Shown here: piece after piece, positions 35,899 through 45,814 of the stretch
Numbering within the stretch: the first letter of the stretch is position 1
Layout: each line of letters begins with the position of its first letter
Source: Pontibacter silvestris
Lineage (GTDB): Bacteria; Bacteroidota; Bacteroidia; Cytophagales; Hymenobacteraceae
Direction of reading: 5' to 3'
Assembly (NCBI RefSeq): GCF_020907275.1
Contig: NZ_JAJJWI010000001.1
Span: 300,151 to 364,150, forward strand
Length of the DNA: 64,000 nucleotides
Notes under the pieces: model-generated
Told to the model about the DNA's origin: nothing
The model's database searches: none
The model's input: the letters and a program-made list of their open reading frames with translations, nothing else
Program-made: the position numbers and the translations under genes

Positions 35899-37116
35899 AT
35901 GCGCATCTTAGTCATACATAATAAGTATAAAATCAGGGGAGGGGAAGATAGTTGTTTTGAGACAGAGACAGGCCTTCTTCGGGAGCATGGCCATAAGGTG
36001 CGTACTCTGATTTTTGATAATGATGTGATAGACTCATCTCTTATTACAACCATTAAGTTATCTTATAAGTTGTTTTATAACTCAGATTCTGCTGTTGCTT
36101 TAGAGAAAGAAATTCAGGAGTTCCGGCCACAGATTATTCATGTACATAACTTCTTTTACATAGCTTCTCCTGCTGTTTTTTATGTAGCACACAAACATCA
36201 TATACCAGTTGTGCTTACTGTTCACAACTTCAGAATGATATGTGCAGGTGCGTTGCTATTGCGCGATGGCAAAGTATGTGAGAAGTGCATCCACAGTAAG
36301 TTTCCTGTTGATGGTATTATACACGGGTGTTATGGAGGGTCAGCAATGCAGACAGCACACTTAACTTGTATGACATCCTTTCATAAACTTGCAGGAACCT
36401 GGAGAAAGAAAGTAACGCGCTATATTGTGTTAAACAATTTTGCTAAACGTAAGCTGCATAATTCAAGTCTGGGCCTAAAAAGTGACCAAATTGCTGTTAA
36501 ACCAAATTGTGTTCCTGATAATGGCTATACCTTACCTAATGACAGAGAAGATTATTTTGTTTTTGTAGGAAGGTTGTCTCAGGAAAAAGGTATAGATGTT
36601 TTACTTAAAGCCAGAGATAGATTTCCTTTCAAACTTAAAATTATTGGAACAGGGCCCTTAGAAGAACTTGTGCAGGAGTATGCTGCTAAATATGATGATG
36701 TGGAGTATTGTGGCTTTCAGAACAGCTCGTTTATTACAGAAATGCTAAAGAAGAGTAAAGGTTTAATATTTCCTTCGGTATGGTACGAAGGAATGCCAAT
36801 TACAATACTGGAAGCATTTTCTACAGGCACACCTGTAATAGCATCGGACATTGATAATATAAATGAAATTGTCGAAAATAATGTGAACGGCATTCATTTC
36901 AGACTTGGCGATTCTGACTCACTTGCTGATGCTTTAAAAACGTTTAATCCTGATATAGATGAAAGTCAGAGATTCTTGTACAAGCAAGCTCGTAAAACAT
37001 TTGAAAGAAAATATACGCGTGAAGGAAATTATGAACTATTAATGGCTGTCTATCATGATGTTATTGGCTCAGATTCAGAAGAGTCAGCAGGCTATTCTAC
37101 AAAGTTGGCTATATAA
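35899..37116 (+). CDS. Glycosyltransferase family 4
   Basis: A 405-residue GT-B fold retaining glycosyltransferase. The N-terminal domain has the nucleotide-free acceptor fold (RILVIHNKYKIRGGEDSCFE, VVLTVHNFRMIC) and the C-terminal domain starts at YFVFVGRLSQEKGIDVLL, with the EGMPITILEAFSTGTPVIAS donor-binding motif (E-x7-E). A cluster of cysteines (CEKC, GC) between residues about 130 and 155 is common in one GT4 branch. It is the only plus-strand gene of the polysaccharide locus and marks its edge. It adds one sugar to the repeat unit on the cytoplasmic face. Confidence 0.88.
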   Translation: MRILVIHNKYKIRGGEDSCFETETGLLREHGHKVRTLIFDNDVIDSSLITTIKLSYKLFYNSDSAVALEKEIQEFRPQIIHVHNFFYIASPAVFYVAHKHHIPVVLTVHNFRMICAGALLLRDGKVCEKCIHSKFPVDGIIHGCYGGSAMQTAHLTCMTSFHKLAGTWRKKVTRYIVLNNFAKRKLHNSSLGLKSDQIAVKPNCVPDNGYTLPNDREDYFVFVGRLSQEKGIDVLLKARDRFPFKLKIIGTGPLEELVQEYAAKYDDVEYCGFQNSSFITEMLKKSKGLIFPSVWYEGMPITILEAFSTGTPVIASDIDNINEIVENNVNGIHFRLGDSDSLADALKTFNPDIDESQRFLYKQARKTFERKYTREGNYELLMAVYHDVIGSDSEESAGYSTKLAI

Positions 37117-37213
37117 AAGACAGAATTAAAATTGATGCATTTTGATTGATGCAGTATGAAGATAGAATATAACGTTATACTTGCTAATATTGTCTTTTAG
37201 GATAAACTGTTGG

Positions 37214-38389
37214 TTACAGTTGTGCTGTTTTAACAGGAAGAGAGTCAATAGCTGCAGTTTCTATTGCAAGGCACCTGAGTATTCCTTCTGTAAAATTATT
37301 CACCATCTGATTTAGTGTATATTTTTCTGCTGCCTTCTTACATCCTGCTACCAGCTTGCTGTGTTGATCATTATCTAAAAGAAGGGAAACCACATTAAAG
37401 GCATAATCATCCAAATTGTTTTTTGTGATAAGGCCGTTTGCCTCATGTTCCAGGTACTCAATTTCCGGGCTGTGAAATGGAAAGTCTGTCGTTACCATTG
37501 GTGTTTGTAAGGCAAATGCATCTAGTACGGCTAACCCTACCAAACCAGGCATTAAAAACGCTGTAGAAATTTTAAAGTACTTAACTTTTTCATTATCAAA
37601 TTTAGGGCCTAGGTAATGAATCCATGGGCGACTACGCGCTGCCTCTTTCACTATAGCTGCATCAGCCCCGGACCCAATAACAATCAGGTGAAAGTCATGT
37701 ATTTTAGTTTTGATGATATCACATGCTTCTATCACAAAATCAATTCTTTTCTCTTTATAAATTCCGCCGCAGTAAATGGCAACATGCTCAGAATTTATGC
37801 CTAATTCTTCTTTTGTATTAAGCGCATTTTGAGGAGATTGTTCAGCATAAGCCTTTAAAAGTGCGGTTGTGTCTATGGCATTTTGAACGGTGGTAATTCT
37901 TTCTTCTGGAAAGGATGAGTTTGATATCAGAAATTGTTTCACGCTTTCAGTGTAGGCAAACCACCAGTCACACTGAGATAGGAAAAATGATTTAAAGCGG
38001 TTAGCAGGCGAAGAAGGATCATCCTGCCTGTTTAGGCCGTGGCCCCAAAAAGCAAATTTTCTGGAAGTGGTTAAACGCTGAAAAGAGAGCAAATAGTTAA
38101 TAAGGAGCTTGTTGGCCTGTTCAGCAATAACTAAATCTGCTCCTGTCAAGAATTTATAGCAAGGCTGCCAGTAAAGCTCCTTTGTGTTTATCTTAAATAC
38201 TTTGTTAGGCACATACGTAGCCCAGTCCAGTTCCACTTCATCAGACTTCAAGGCATCCTGGTTGCTGCTTTTGCCATAGATTAAATGCAGGTCTACCTGG
38301 TATTTCTGAAGAGCGTTTTTAAGTCTGTTAAAGAAGTCAATACGGTAATGAGGTAAAATTTTCTGGATGATAACTACTTTCTTGCTCAT
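37214..38389 (-). CDS. Glycosyltransferase family 4-like
   Basis: A 391-residue GT-B glycosyltransferase. The C-terminal domain is recognisable by AIYCGGIYKEKRIDFVIEAC and HLIVIGSGADAAIV, and by PGLVGLAVLDAFALQTPMVT in the donor-binding region, where the usual first Glu is replaced (GLVGLAVLDAF), so the E-x7-E motif is incomplete. The N-terminal half is divergent. The gene follows the GT61 gene by 30 bases on the same strand, so the two are probably one transcript. It likely adds a sugar to the exopolysaccharide repeat. Confidence 0.82.
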   Translation of the reverse strand: MSKKVVIIQKILPHYRIDFFNRLKNALQKYQVDLHLIYGKSSNQDALKSDEVELDWATYVPNKVFKINTKELYWQPCYKFLTGADLVIAEQANKLLINYLLSFQRLTTSRKFAFWGHGLNRQDDPSSPANRFKSFFLSQCDWWFAYTESVKQFLISNSSFPEERITTVQNAIDTTALLKAYAEQSPQNALNTKEELGINSEHVAIYCGGIYKEKRIDFVIEACDIIKTKIHDFHLIVIGSGADAAIVKEAARSRPWIHYLGPKFDNEKVKYFKISTAFLMPGLVGLAVLDAFALQTPMVTTDFPFHSPEIEYLEHEANGLITKNNLDDYAFNVVSLLLDNDQHSKLVAGCKKAAEKYTLNQMVNNFTEGILRCLAIETAAIDSLPVKTAQL

Positions 38390-38419
38390 GTAAGGGTATA
38401 GCTTATATGATCTCTAAGC

Positions 38420-39685
38420 CTAAATTGTGTTCAGTAAATTTGGTTCCTCTTTTGCACTCTCTTGTGTAATAACACGGTGTACTAAGCGTTCAAGCTCTTT
38501 TATATCTACTGTTATATCGTCTACATGGCCGTCTTTAAACCTCTGGGCTACTTTTTCTGCCTTAAATATGATGGGATGATAAGTAACGCCAGCCGCATGA
38601 GCAAGACTATAATAGAGATGCTGTACAAAGCTCTGAGAAAACATTTCTATAATAGTAGTCTCTTTGTTAGCAAAAGCATAGTTAAAAGAACCAGCTCCCA
38701 TAGTGGCTACAATAACATCTGCAGAGGAGAAAAGATCTATCTTTTCCTGAAAAGACAGCTTGCTGAGCACATAGGTTTCAAAGCCATATTTGCTAAGCAT
38801 CTCGATTACCTCTTCCTCGTTGGTTACTTTCCGTAAAGAAGAGTCCTGTCTGCTAATATAGATACGCTTTGCTGACTTATTGCTTTTCCCTTTTGCAGGA
38901 AGAAATGTGTTTCTGTGGAAGTCGGTGATCCACTTAGGTGCGGTTACATTACGAAGGCCTCTAGGGTGTGAGGTCACAATTAAAGTGTCTGCCTGTAGGT
39001 GTGTGTAGTTATCTGCAACAACTATTTTATCTGCTTCTATACCCAGCATTTTTAAAGAGTCAATATGGTAGTCGTATTTGTAAGCAGGAACTATAAACCA
39101 ATTTACCTTATCAAAAAGGCCACTCTCTTTTAAAAGATGTAAGCGAGGAAAAGCATCAACAAACCAGTGTGCATAGTTAACGGCAGCCCCTCCGCCTGAT
39201 AGCATACTAAAGGCAATACCTGGGTAGTAAGTAGGCTTATCGAAGTAGGAAAGCTCGAATACTTTATTCTCATACGGCTCTGTAACACGAACTTCGCTGA
39301 ACTGGAAAGATACATCTGCTATAAGCTTGTTGTCAGGTCCTATTACGGCTATGCAATCTATGTTATTAGTATACAAACGCCCCTTAGGGAGACTAAGCAT
39401 TGTGTTTTTTGTTTTACTGACCAGCGTATTTTTCCTGCTGTTTGATTTTGCATCCGGGTTGGCATAATCGTTCAGCGTGTTGAACAATTCCTCCGGTAAC
39501 GGCAGGTATGTAGTTTCTTCAGGAGTAATTTCTGTATATACAGATTCTTTAAAGTATGTATTGTCAATGTATTCTTTAGATGTACGGTAGAAGCCACAGG
39601 GCTTTAAATGGTAGTTATGTCGTATGGTTCGCCTTATTACATCTTTTACCTTTCTTTTCAGTTTTAGTAAATTCTTATTTATCAT
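38420..39685 (-). CDS. Glycosyltransferase family 61 (DUF563)
   Basis: A 421-residue protein of the GT61 family, which contains xylosyl- and GlcNAc-transferases of plants and animals and many bacterial capsule enzymes. Marker segments are NYAHWFVDAFPRLHLL, the KRIYISRQDSSLRKVTNEEE stretch and the DVIVATMGAGSFNYAFAN motif near the end, where the acceptor/donor site lies. The start is the ATG at 39685; the frame reaches a TTG at 39718 that adds no conserved residues. It is part of the minus-strand exopolysaccharide locus. Confidence 0.85.
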   Translation of the reverse strand: MINKNLLKLKRKVKDVIRRTIRHNYHLKPCGFYRTSKEYIDNTYFKESVYTEITPEETTYLPLPEELFNTLNDYANPDAKSNSRKNTLVSKTKNTMLSLPKGRLYTNNIDCIAVIGPDNKLIADVSFQFSEVRVTEPYENKVFELSYFDKPTYYPGIAFSMLSGGGAAVNYAHWFVDAFPRLHLLKESGLFDKVNWFIVPAYKYDYHIDSLKMLGIEADKIVVADNYTHLQADTLIVTSHPRGLRNVTAPKWITDFHRNTFLPAKGKSNKSAKRIYISRQDSSLRKVTNEEEVIEMLSKYGFETYVLSKLSFQEKIDLFSSADVIVATMGAGSFNYAFANKETTIIEMFSQSFVQHLYYSLAHAAGVTYHPIIFKAEKVAQRFKDGHVDDITVDIKELERLVHRVITQESAKEEPNLLNTI

Positions 39686-40096
39686 GACAGTACATTTAGA
39701 AACAGCTAGTAAACGCAAGCCTCTGTGGCTGGTTTATTTTATATTAATTTTTTCTCTATTCATGAAATAAGAGAAGGTTACATTCTTTAACATTTGAAGT
39801 ACTTCGGAGTATTTTTAATGTTGTTTTAATATACTATATCTAGCATATTAAGTTCCGGGTGCAGAAGGCTTTTTACATGAAAGTGTTCTGTTAAGGTACT
39901 GACCCTCTCAGCGTAATATAAAAGTGTTTATCCAGTGCCGGATTAAGTAAGTCCAAAAATATACTCGTATAGATTAAATATTCAGAAGTAAAAGAATATT
40001 AAGTCAACTACTACGGTAAGCTAATGATGTGGCTTTGTTGCTGATAGCTTGATAAAGCAATCCTTCAATCTTTTAATACTGAATATAACCGCTAAT
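39686..40096. other. Intergenic region, no gene seen
   Basis: About 410 A+T-rich bases upstream of the GT61 gene. It should hold the promoter of the GT61-GT4 pair because the strong terminator at 40097-40141 closes the upstream unit, but I found no exact TAnnTTTG box. No ORF of interest. Confidence 0.5.
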
Positions 40097-40141
40097 AAAA
40101 CACAAAAAGCCTGGCTCCATGAGCCAGGCTTTTTGTGTTTT
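40097..40141 (-). terminator. Very strong hairpin terminator after the T9SS lyase gene
   Basis: Perfect 21-bp arms (40097-40117 and 40121-40141) around a 3-base loop. The GC core GCCTGGCTC is flanked by A- and T-rich arms, so it can work on both strands; it lies 10 bases past the stop of the lyase-like gene. Confidence 0.93.
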
Positions 40142-40151
40142 TACGTATGTA

Positions 40152-43100
40152 CTACTGTTTAATTAACTTTACTACTTTTTGGCTTCCGTCTGCATAAACC
40201 AATGTCAGGTAATAAAGCCCGTTCTGAAGATTAAGATACGATAAGTCAATATCTATTCTCTGATTAGTCGGCATAGCTTGAGACATCTTGTAAACTTCTT
40301 TACCTGTCTGGTTTTTTATGTTAACGGCTGACACATCTGCAGTGCCTTCAGGAAGAACAATGGCAATTCTATCGCTGAATGGGTTAGGGTAAACGGTAGC
40401 TTCTTCTACATCTGCTGTAAGGTTAGAGTTAGCCTCAGCTGTAAGAGCCAGGGTATTGCTTGTTCCATATGGCGACAGCCTGTTTCCTGCAATAGGACGC
40501 TCGTAAGTGCCGTCTGCCAATTGCCAGCCGAGTGCCACATGGTCGCCTCCTGCTGATTCTTTGTGCAGTACCTCAACATAGTACTGCTTGCCAGCTTCTA
40601 GCTTGATCTTATTAGACTTTTGCCCGGCATACTTATCCCATTGTTCTGCATTAGTAAAACCGTTAAATGCGATAATTTGCTGTTTATTGCTGGTACTCTC
40701 GTTTGTGCTTAACCATACCTCAACTGAGTTATCACCAGAAGCCCAGAAGGTATAGTTGCCAGTGGCAGGAGCTGTGATGTAACCTCTTATTCGGCTACCA
40801 TAGTTGTCTCCGGTATTGCTAGGGCTTGAAAAGCTTTTTAGAGCTGTTACAGCGTCCGGGCTTTTAGTTAATGGAATTGAAGATATCTTCTCACCAGAAA
40901 CATTCTTCCAGACTTCCCAGTTAATACTGCCAGTAACCGAGGCAGATTGTATTGCTGCTGTAGGGGTGGAGGCTGTAGAAGCTTCACTACTATAAGCAGA
41001 CAGCCTGTTTCCTGCTATTGGCCTTTCCTTTGTTCCGTCTGGTAATTCCCAGCCAAGTGCCACATGGTCGCCTCCCCAATCTTCTTTGTGTAATACCTCA
41101 ACATAATAGCGCTTGCCTGCCTCCAGTTTAACTTTCTTGGACTTCTGCTCACTGTATTTATCCCACTGTCGGGCTTCAGTATAGCCTTTAAAGGAAATGA
41201 TCTGTTGTGAATAGCTAGTGCTCTCGTCAGTACTTAACCATACCTCAACTGAGTTATCACCGGCAGCCCAAAAGGTATAGTTACCAGTGGCAGGAGCTGT
41301 GATATAGCCTCTTATTCGGCTACCATAGAAGTTTTCGGTATTGCTTGGAGTTGCGAAGCTTGTTAATGTTTTTGTTTCATCAGGAGTTTTATTTAGGGGG
41401 ATAGATGAGATTTCTTCTCCTTTAATGTTTTTCCAGATTTCCCATATAATGTTACCCTGCGTATTGCTGCTGTTTGTGCTTCCTGCTGATGGCGATTTTA
41501 TACTGAGTTCTGCTGCTGCTACTGTTAAAGCAACTTCATCAGATGCTGTAGCCCCAGTATTGTCTTTAACAGTAAGTTTAAAAACATATTCTCCTTCTAC
41601 CAAACTGGACGCTGTAAGCACAGCACTGTTGTCGCCGCTTAAGTTTGCTGTCGGACCGCTAACTTTAGACCAGGAGTAGGAGGCTATAGAACCATCACTG
41701 TCTTTGGCAGATCCTTGTAGTTTGGCAGTGTTGGTTGGTAGCTGTATAGCTATATCGGTACCTGCACTAACTGTGGGAGCAGCGTTTGCCGCTGGTGTGT
41801 CTGAATAACTGCCGCTATATGGCCATGTTTTGCCATCCATTTGTCCGAACATGAACAAGATACCCGGGTATATGGCTCCGGTTCCCCCCCAAGGGCATGC
41901 AATTGGGCCTTCTGATGCCAATGATGGTTTTTCGCCAGGTCCAGGATAAGCTACAGAGCCCGAACCAGAACGGGTATAAACGCCTCTGATATAAGAACTT
42001 TTCCAGTAGTTGTTCGGTACAGCGGCTGCAATGTCTTTTACCCAGTGCAGTTTTTTATCTTTGCTGATGTGGTTGATAATGTTGTTGGATTTGACAGAAA
42101 TAGCATAACGTTTTACAGAACCATCCACCTGGCTAAGATAGGTCTCAAAAGCCATACGAAGGCTTTTCTTGCCTCCTTCTGTACCGTGCATACCCTCTGA
42201 GGTAGAGTAATTATACAGTTCTGTGTCACCAGTTCTGGCCATTACGTCTGCCAGAGCGGCCATGGCCTGTAGTGTGACAGTGGTATAATTCGCCCCTTTT
42301 TGAGGATAGCCACTTTCGTTACGAGCATATTCACCTTGGGTTCCGTCAGGGTATACACTGTACTTCAGCCACTCTTTTACATACGTTTTTGCATGATTTT
42401 TCAGGTTCGCATCATTAAGAAATACACCAGTAAGGCCTGCTATAAGAATCTGTTGAGAACGGCGGTTGTTATACCAGATGGCGAGGTTAGATACTCTATT
42501 ACCCTTACTGCCATTGGCGTTAATATGTGTATATTCAGACTTCATGCTACCAGCCTTTGCTACTGAGCCTGTAACGCTGTAGTTGCCGGAAAGGCGGTTC
42601 GGAAAGTTCTTCCCCAAGTCGCTGTGAACATTGTTTGCCATTGCTGTGGCCGACTGGCGAAACCAGTTATCCAGTGTCTGGCGGTCTGTGGTAGGGACTG
42701 TCTCTTTAATATAATCATAAGCGAAGAGCAGGCGGGTTAGCCACTCAGCAGATATCCAGCCGTTAGTATCGCCAAAATAGCCCCATGAAGCTATGTTATT
42801 CCCTCTTTTTGCTGCTGTCTGTAGTAAAACTTTGCGTACTGCTTCGCTGTATTTGTTGTCTTGAGTAATAAGATACACAAAGGCTGCATCACGAAGCTTG
42901 ATCCCTTGTTGGTGAGGTTGATGTACTCCATCGTTCACCTCAGGGCCTTCCCATACTTCGTCGTTAGGCTTAGAAAGAAACGCGTCTGCATTCTGTTTAA
43001 TACGATCCCAATCTCCTGGGCTGTTACGCCCGGCATCACCAAAGCTCTTGTAGGGACCTTTGCTAGCTCGCTGCCGCCATATTGATAGCTCCTCTTTGGT

Positions 43101-43184
43101 ATAATGTAGTCCCAGACGCGTTTGTGCGTTTAGGTTGAAGATTGTAATAAGAAATAAACTTATGGCTAAAAGTTGTTTTCTCAT
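40152..43184 (-). CDS. Secreted alginate-lyase-like protein with PKD, two PA14 and T9SS sorting domains
   Basis: A 1010-residue secreted multidomain protein. After a signal peptide (LLAISLFLITIFNLNAQ), residues about 22-455 form an all-alpha region resembling alginate lyase/heparinase-type domains (WNDR-like NNRRSQQILIAGL, PDGTQGEYARNESGY, MAALADVMARTGD). Then come a PKD-like domain (about 468-556), two PA14-type modules (about 580-735 and 750-905; glycan binding), and a C-terminal type IX sorting domain (VYPNPFSDRIAIVLPEG ... GLYYLTLVYADGSQKVVKL). It would be exported to the surface and act on an acidic polysaccharide, perhaps the product of this locus. The catalytic residues cannot be fixed from sequence alone. 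Confidence 0.75.
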   Translation of the reverse strand: MRKQLLAISLFLITIFNLNAQTRLGLHYTKEELSIWRQRASKGPYKSFGDAGRNSPGDWDRIKQNADAFLSKPNDEVWEGPEVNDGVHQPHQQGIKLRDAAFVYLITQDNKYSEAVRKVLLQTAAKRGNNIASWGYFGDTNGWISAEWLTRLLFAYDYIKETVPTTDRQTLDNWFRQSATAMANNVHSDLGKNFPNRLSGNYSVTGSVAKAGSMKSEYTHINANGSKGNRVSNLAIWYNNRRSQQILIAGLTGVFLNDANLKNHAKTYVKEWLKYSVYPDGTQGEYARNESGYPQKGANYTTVTLQAMAALADVMARTGDTELYNYSTSEGMHGTEGGKKSLRMAFETYLSQVDGSVKRYAISVKSNNIINHISKDKKLHWVKDIAAAVPNNYWKSSYIRGVYTRSGSGSVAYPGPGEKPSLASEGPIACPWGGTGAIYPGILFMFGQMDGKTWPYSGSYSDTPAANAAPTVSAGTDIAIQLPTNTAKLQGSAKDSDGSIASYSWSKVSGPTANLSGDNSAVLTASSLVEGEYVFKLTVKDNTGATASDEVALTVAAAELSIKSPSAGSTNSSNTQGNIIWEIWKNIKGEEISSIPLNKTPDETKTLTSFATPSNTENFYGSRIRGYITAPATGNYTFWAAGDNSVEVWLSTDESTSYSQQIISFKGYTEARQWDKYSEQKSKKVKLEAGKRYYVEVLHKEDWGGDHVALGWELPDGTKERPIAGNRLSAYSSEASTASTPTAAIQSASVTGSINWEVWKNVSGEKISSIPLTKSPDAVTALKSFSSPSNTGDNYGSRIRGYITAPATGNYTFWASGDNSVEVWLSTNESTSNKQQIIAFNGFTNAEQWDKYAGQKSNKIKLEAGKQYYVEVLHKESAGGDHVALGWQLADGTYERPIAGNRLSPYGTSNTLALTAEANSNLTADVEEATVYPNPFSDRIAIVLPEGTADVSAVNIKNQTGKEVYKMSQAMPTNQRIDIDLSYLNLQNGLYYLTLVYADGSQKVVKLIKQ
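40470..41450 (-). repeat. Internal duplication of the PA14 module
   Basis: Two tandem copies of about 470 bases encode near-identical PA14 modules (shared SRIRGYITAPATGNYTFWA, SVEVWLST, VEVLHKE and GDHVALGW). Their DNA is also closely alike (for example the stretch coding for the ITAPATGNYTF part at 40750 and 41290), which points to a fairly recent tandem duplication. Confidence 0.85.
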
Positions 43185-44092
43185 AAACGTTATATTTTGT
43201 TTATGTTAAAAATAAAGTTGACTCAAAAGTATGCAAAAAAATGTAGTTGAAATGTTTTGCCTTTATATTCTTTGATAATTTATATAACATATTTGTAAAT
43301 TATCCGTAGTTCTACATTCTTTGGTGACGCAAAATAGAACATTATTTTGGAAGTGTAATTGCTTTTGGTGATTAAAACGCGGTATTAAGAGAGAACTTTA
43401 AGTAAAGGAATGCTTTGTTAAGGTGAATGTTATGTAATTGCTTGTTAATAATTATAAATATTTTAAACCTAATATATACAGTATTTTTAATAAAAAGTTT
43501 AGATTATTAATTGTACCGATGCTTTGTATTGACGAGGGTAGGTTAATTAGCTGAGTAATTTTAATGCTATTTGAAAAGTAGATTTGAAGGGAGGTTTTGA
43601 TTCTGTGTTTACAGTAAAAGTATAATAGTAAAGAACGGGTGTTAATTTGTTGGTTGGAATAATTCAATTTAAATAAATTAGGCTTAGCAGTAAGTACAGC
43701 TAATGTGCAGGTGGTGAAATTGCGCAAGAACAAAGTCTATACAAAACCTATGTAATAGTACATCCCTATATAATGTTCAACAATGTAGGGATAATATATT
43801 TTTAAAGAAGATGATTCTGTGTTAAGGAAGTAAGTATTATAGTAAAGGGAGTATATTCAGGAGTAGAAGTTTTCTCGTTCTTGAGAGATTCTATACATTA
43901 ATGTTAGAGTGACTACTAACGACTTATTTTAGGAGAGAGAGGACAGACTTAGTTGAAAAAGGGATAGGAGGTAAAAAAGTTATTCGAACGAATACTTATG
44001 CGGATACCTTAAGTTCAAAAATATAAGCTAACGAGACTGTTATAAAATACTGATAAAGTTCATCTTGTTAGGCCCCATTATAGAAAGCTTTT
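43185..44092. other. Long A+T-rich spacer between two paralogous genes
   Basis: Over 900 bases with no gene that I can support. A 93-codon open frame on the minus strand (43452-43733) is rich in Asn, Ile, Leu and Tyr, as expected of chance translation of A+T-rich DNA, and has no family features. Only the -7 box at 43224-43231 stands out. No terminator was found after the upstream lipoprotein gene. Confidence 0.6.
43224..43231 (-). promoter_or_regulatory. -7 box of the secreted lyase gene
   Basis: On the minus strand TACTTTTG (43231-43224) fits TAnnTTTG exactly and lies 40 bases upstream of the ATG. No -33 TTTG was found at the right spacing. Confidence 0.45.
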
Positions 44093-45571
44093 TTAATTAG
44101 AGCTTAATTTCTTGTGAGGATTACTCTCTGGATAAGGCCATACTTTCCCCTCCATCTGTCCGAACATAAATAACACACCTGGGTAAAGAGCAGCTGTCCC
44201 CCCCCAGGGCACAGCGATAGGACCTGCCGAAGCTAACTTAATATTTCCACCTGGCTTGGGATATGAAACTGTACCGGAGGCCTTACGAGTATATACATGC
44301 TGTATATAGGAACTTTGCCAGTATAAATTAGGCACTGCTGCATAAATGTCGTGAACCCAATGCTGTTTTTTGCTGGTGCTAGTGTTATTAATAAGGTGTT
44401 CTGGTTTAACTGAAATAGCATAGATCTTTTTTGAGCCATCGACTAGGTGAAGGTAACTTTCAAAAGCCATACGAAGGCTTTTCTTGCCTCCTTCTGTACC
44501 GTGCATGCCCTCTGAAGTAGAGTAATTGTACAGCTCTGTATCACCAACTCTGGCCATTACGTCTGCCAGAGCTGCCATGGCCTGCATGGAAACTGTAGTA
44601 TAAATAGTGCCTTTCTGAGGATAGTCCGGTTCGTTTCGGTAGTATTCACCCTGCGTTCCGTCCGGAAAAACACTGTACCTGAAGAACTCCTTATAATATG
44701 TTTTAGCATGGTGTATCAGGTTTGGGTCGTTGAGGAAAACACCTGTAAGCCCTGCAAAGAGTATTTGTTGTGAACGGCGATTATTGTGCCAGATAGACAG
44801 CCTTGGTACCATGTTGCCTTTGCTGCCATCGGGGTTAATATGCGTGTAGGTACTTTTTGTTTCTCCGGATTCTGCCACAGAACCTAAGTGGCTATAGTCA
44901 CCGGAAAGCCTGCCCGGGAAGTTCTGGTATATATCATCGTGAACGTTGTTAGCCATAACTGTAGCAGCTTTCCTGAACCAATCTTCCAGAGTTTCCCGAT
45001 CTGAAGTTGGGATAGTTTCCTTAGTATAATCGTAGGCAAAAAGGAGTCGGGTGAGCCATTCTGCTGTACCCCAGCCATTGGTATCTCCAAACCTGGGCCA
45101 GCTAGAAGGGTTGTTTCCCTGTTTCGAAGCTGACGATAGTAATGCTTTGCGTACGGCATTACTGTAAATAGTGTCCTGCTTGATAAGATATACGAAAGCA
45201 GCATCGCGTAATTTAATACCTACAGTCATAGGGCTTTTCCCTTGCCCTTCCGGTCCCTCCCAAACCTCTGCTGAGGGATTAAGAAGAAACTGATCTGCCT
45301 GTTTCTGAATGCGATCCCAGTCACCCGGTGTATTTATTCCTGCATCACCGAAACTCTTATAAGGGCCTTTCTTAGCTCGTTGCCGCCATACTGCAAGTTC
45401 ATCTCTTGTGTAGTGCAAGCCTAAATATCCATCTGGCTTTTTAAAGTGAACTGTATCAGCTATATGTATAGCATTTGTTTGCTGTTCTGCTGTTTTATCA
45501 CTTCCCTGTCTGTTCTCTTTTTGGTTACAAAAACACAATAAAAGCAATAATAAAAAGATCATTCTTATCAT
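44093..45571 (-). CDS. Alginate-lyase-like lipoprotein, paralogue of the T9SS lyase
   Basis: A 492-residue protein whose residues about 55-485 match the N-terminal domain of the neighbouring secreted protein nearly from end to end (LGLHYTRDELAVWRQRA, KSFGDAGINTPGDWDRI, STSEGMHGTEGGKKSLRMAF). It lacks the PKD, PA14 and sorting domains and instead starts with a lipoprotein signal (ILLLLLL-type core, LCFC lipobox). I start at the ATG at 45571 so that the short basic N-terminus precedes the core; 45592 is possible. The likely site is the inner or outer membrane, so the pair places the same enzyme at two locations. Role: degradation or trimming of an acidic polysaccharide (inference). Confidence 0.75.
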   Translation of the reverse strand: MIRMIFLLLLLLCFCNQKENRQGSDKTAEQQTNAIHIADTVHFKKPDGYLGLHYTRDELAVWRQRAKKGPYKSFGDAGINTPGDWDRIQKQADQFLLNPSAEVWEGPEGQGKSPMTVGIKLRDAAFVYLIKQDTIYSNAVRKALLSSASKQGNNPSSWPRFGDTNGWGTAEWLTRLLFAYDYTKETIPTSDRETLEDWFRKAATVMANNVHDDIYQNFPGRLSGDYSHLGSVAESGETKSTYTHINPDGSKGNMVPRLSIWHNNRRSQQILFAGLTGVFLNDPNLIHHAKTYYKEFFRYSVFPDGTQGEYYRNEPDYPQKGTIYTTVSMQAMAALADVMARVGDTELYNYSTSEGMHGTEGGKKSLRMAFESYLHLVDGSKKIYAISVKPEHLINNTSTSKKQHWVHDIYAAVPNLYWQSSYIQHVYTRKASGTVSYPKPGGNIKLASAGPIAVPWGGTAALYPGVLFMFGQMEGKVWPYPESNPHKKLSSN

Positions 45572-45814
45572 GTTTAAGTTTGTTGAAAACAAAAAATGTA
45601 CTGTTAAGGTAGCTTGAAAATCGCGAACATAATGGCTTTAGTGTAAAACAGCAATTGAAAACTTTTCAAAAGTTAAGTCTGATTAAAAGTGACTGCCTGC
45701 TTTTATTAACTGCCTATTTAGGCATACGGAAATGAACAGTAGGGTTTATTTTTTTCCTGTTAATCTGCTTTTAACATGATGTAAAATTTGCCGCAGTTTG
45801 GAGTAACTACTTAC

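Noticed and set aside
43452-43733. 93-codon minus-strand open frame between the two lyase-like genes
   Set aside because: Asn/Ile/Leu/Tyr-rich random-looking sequence, no start context or family feature.
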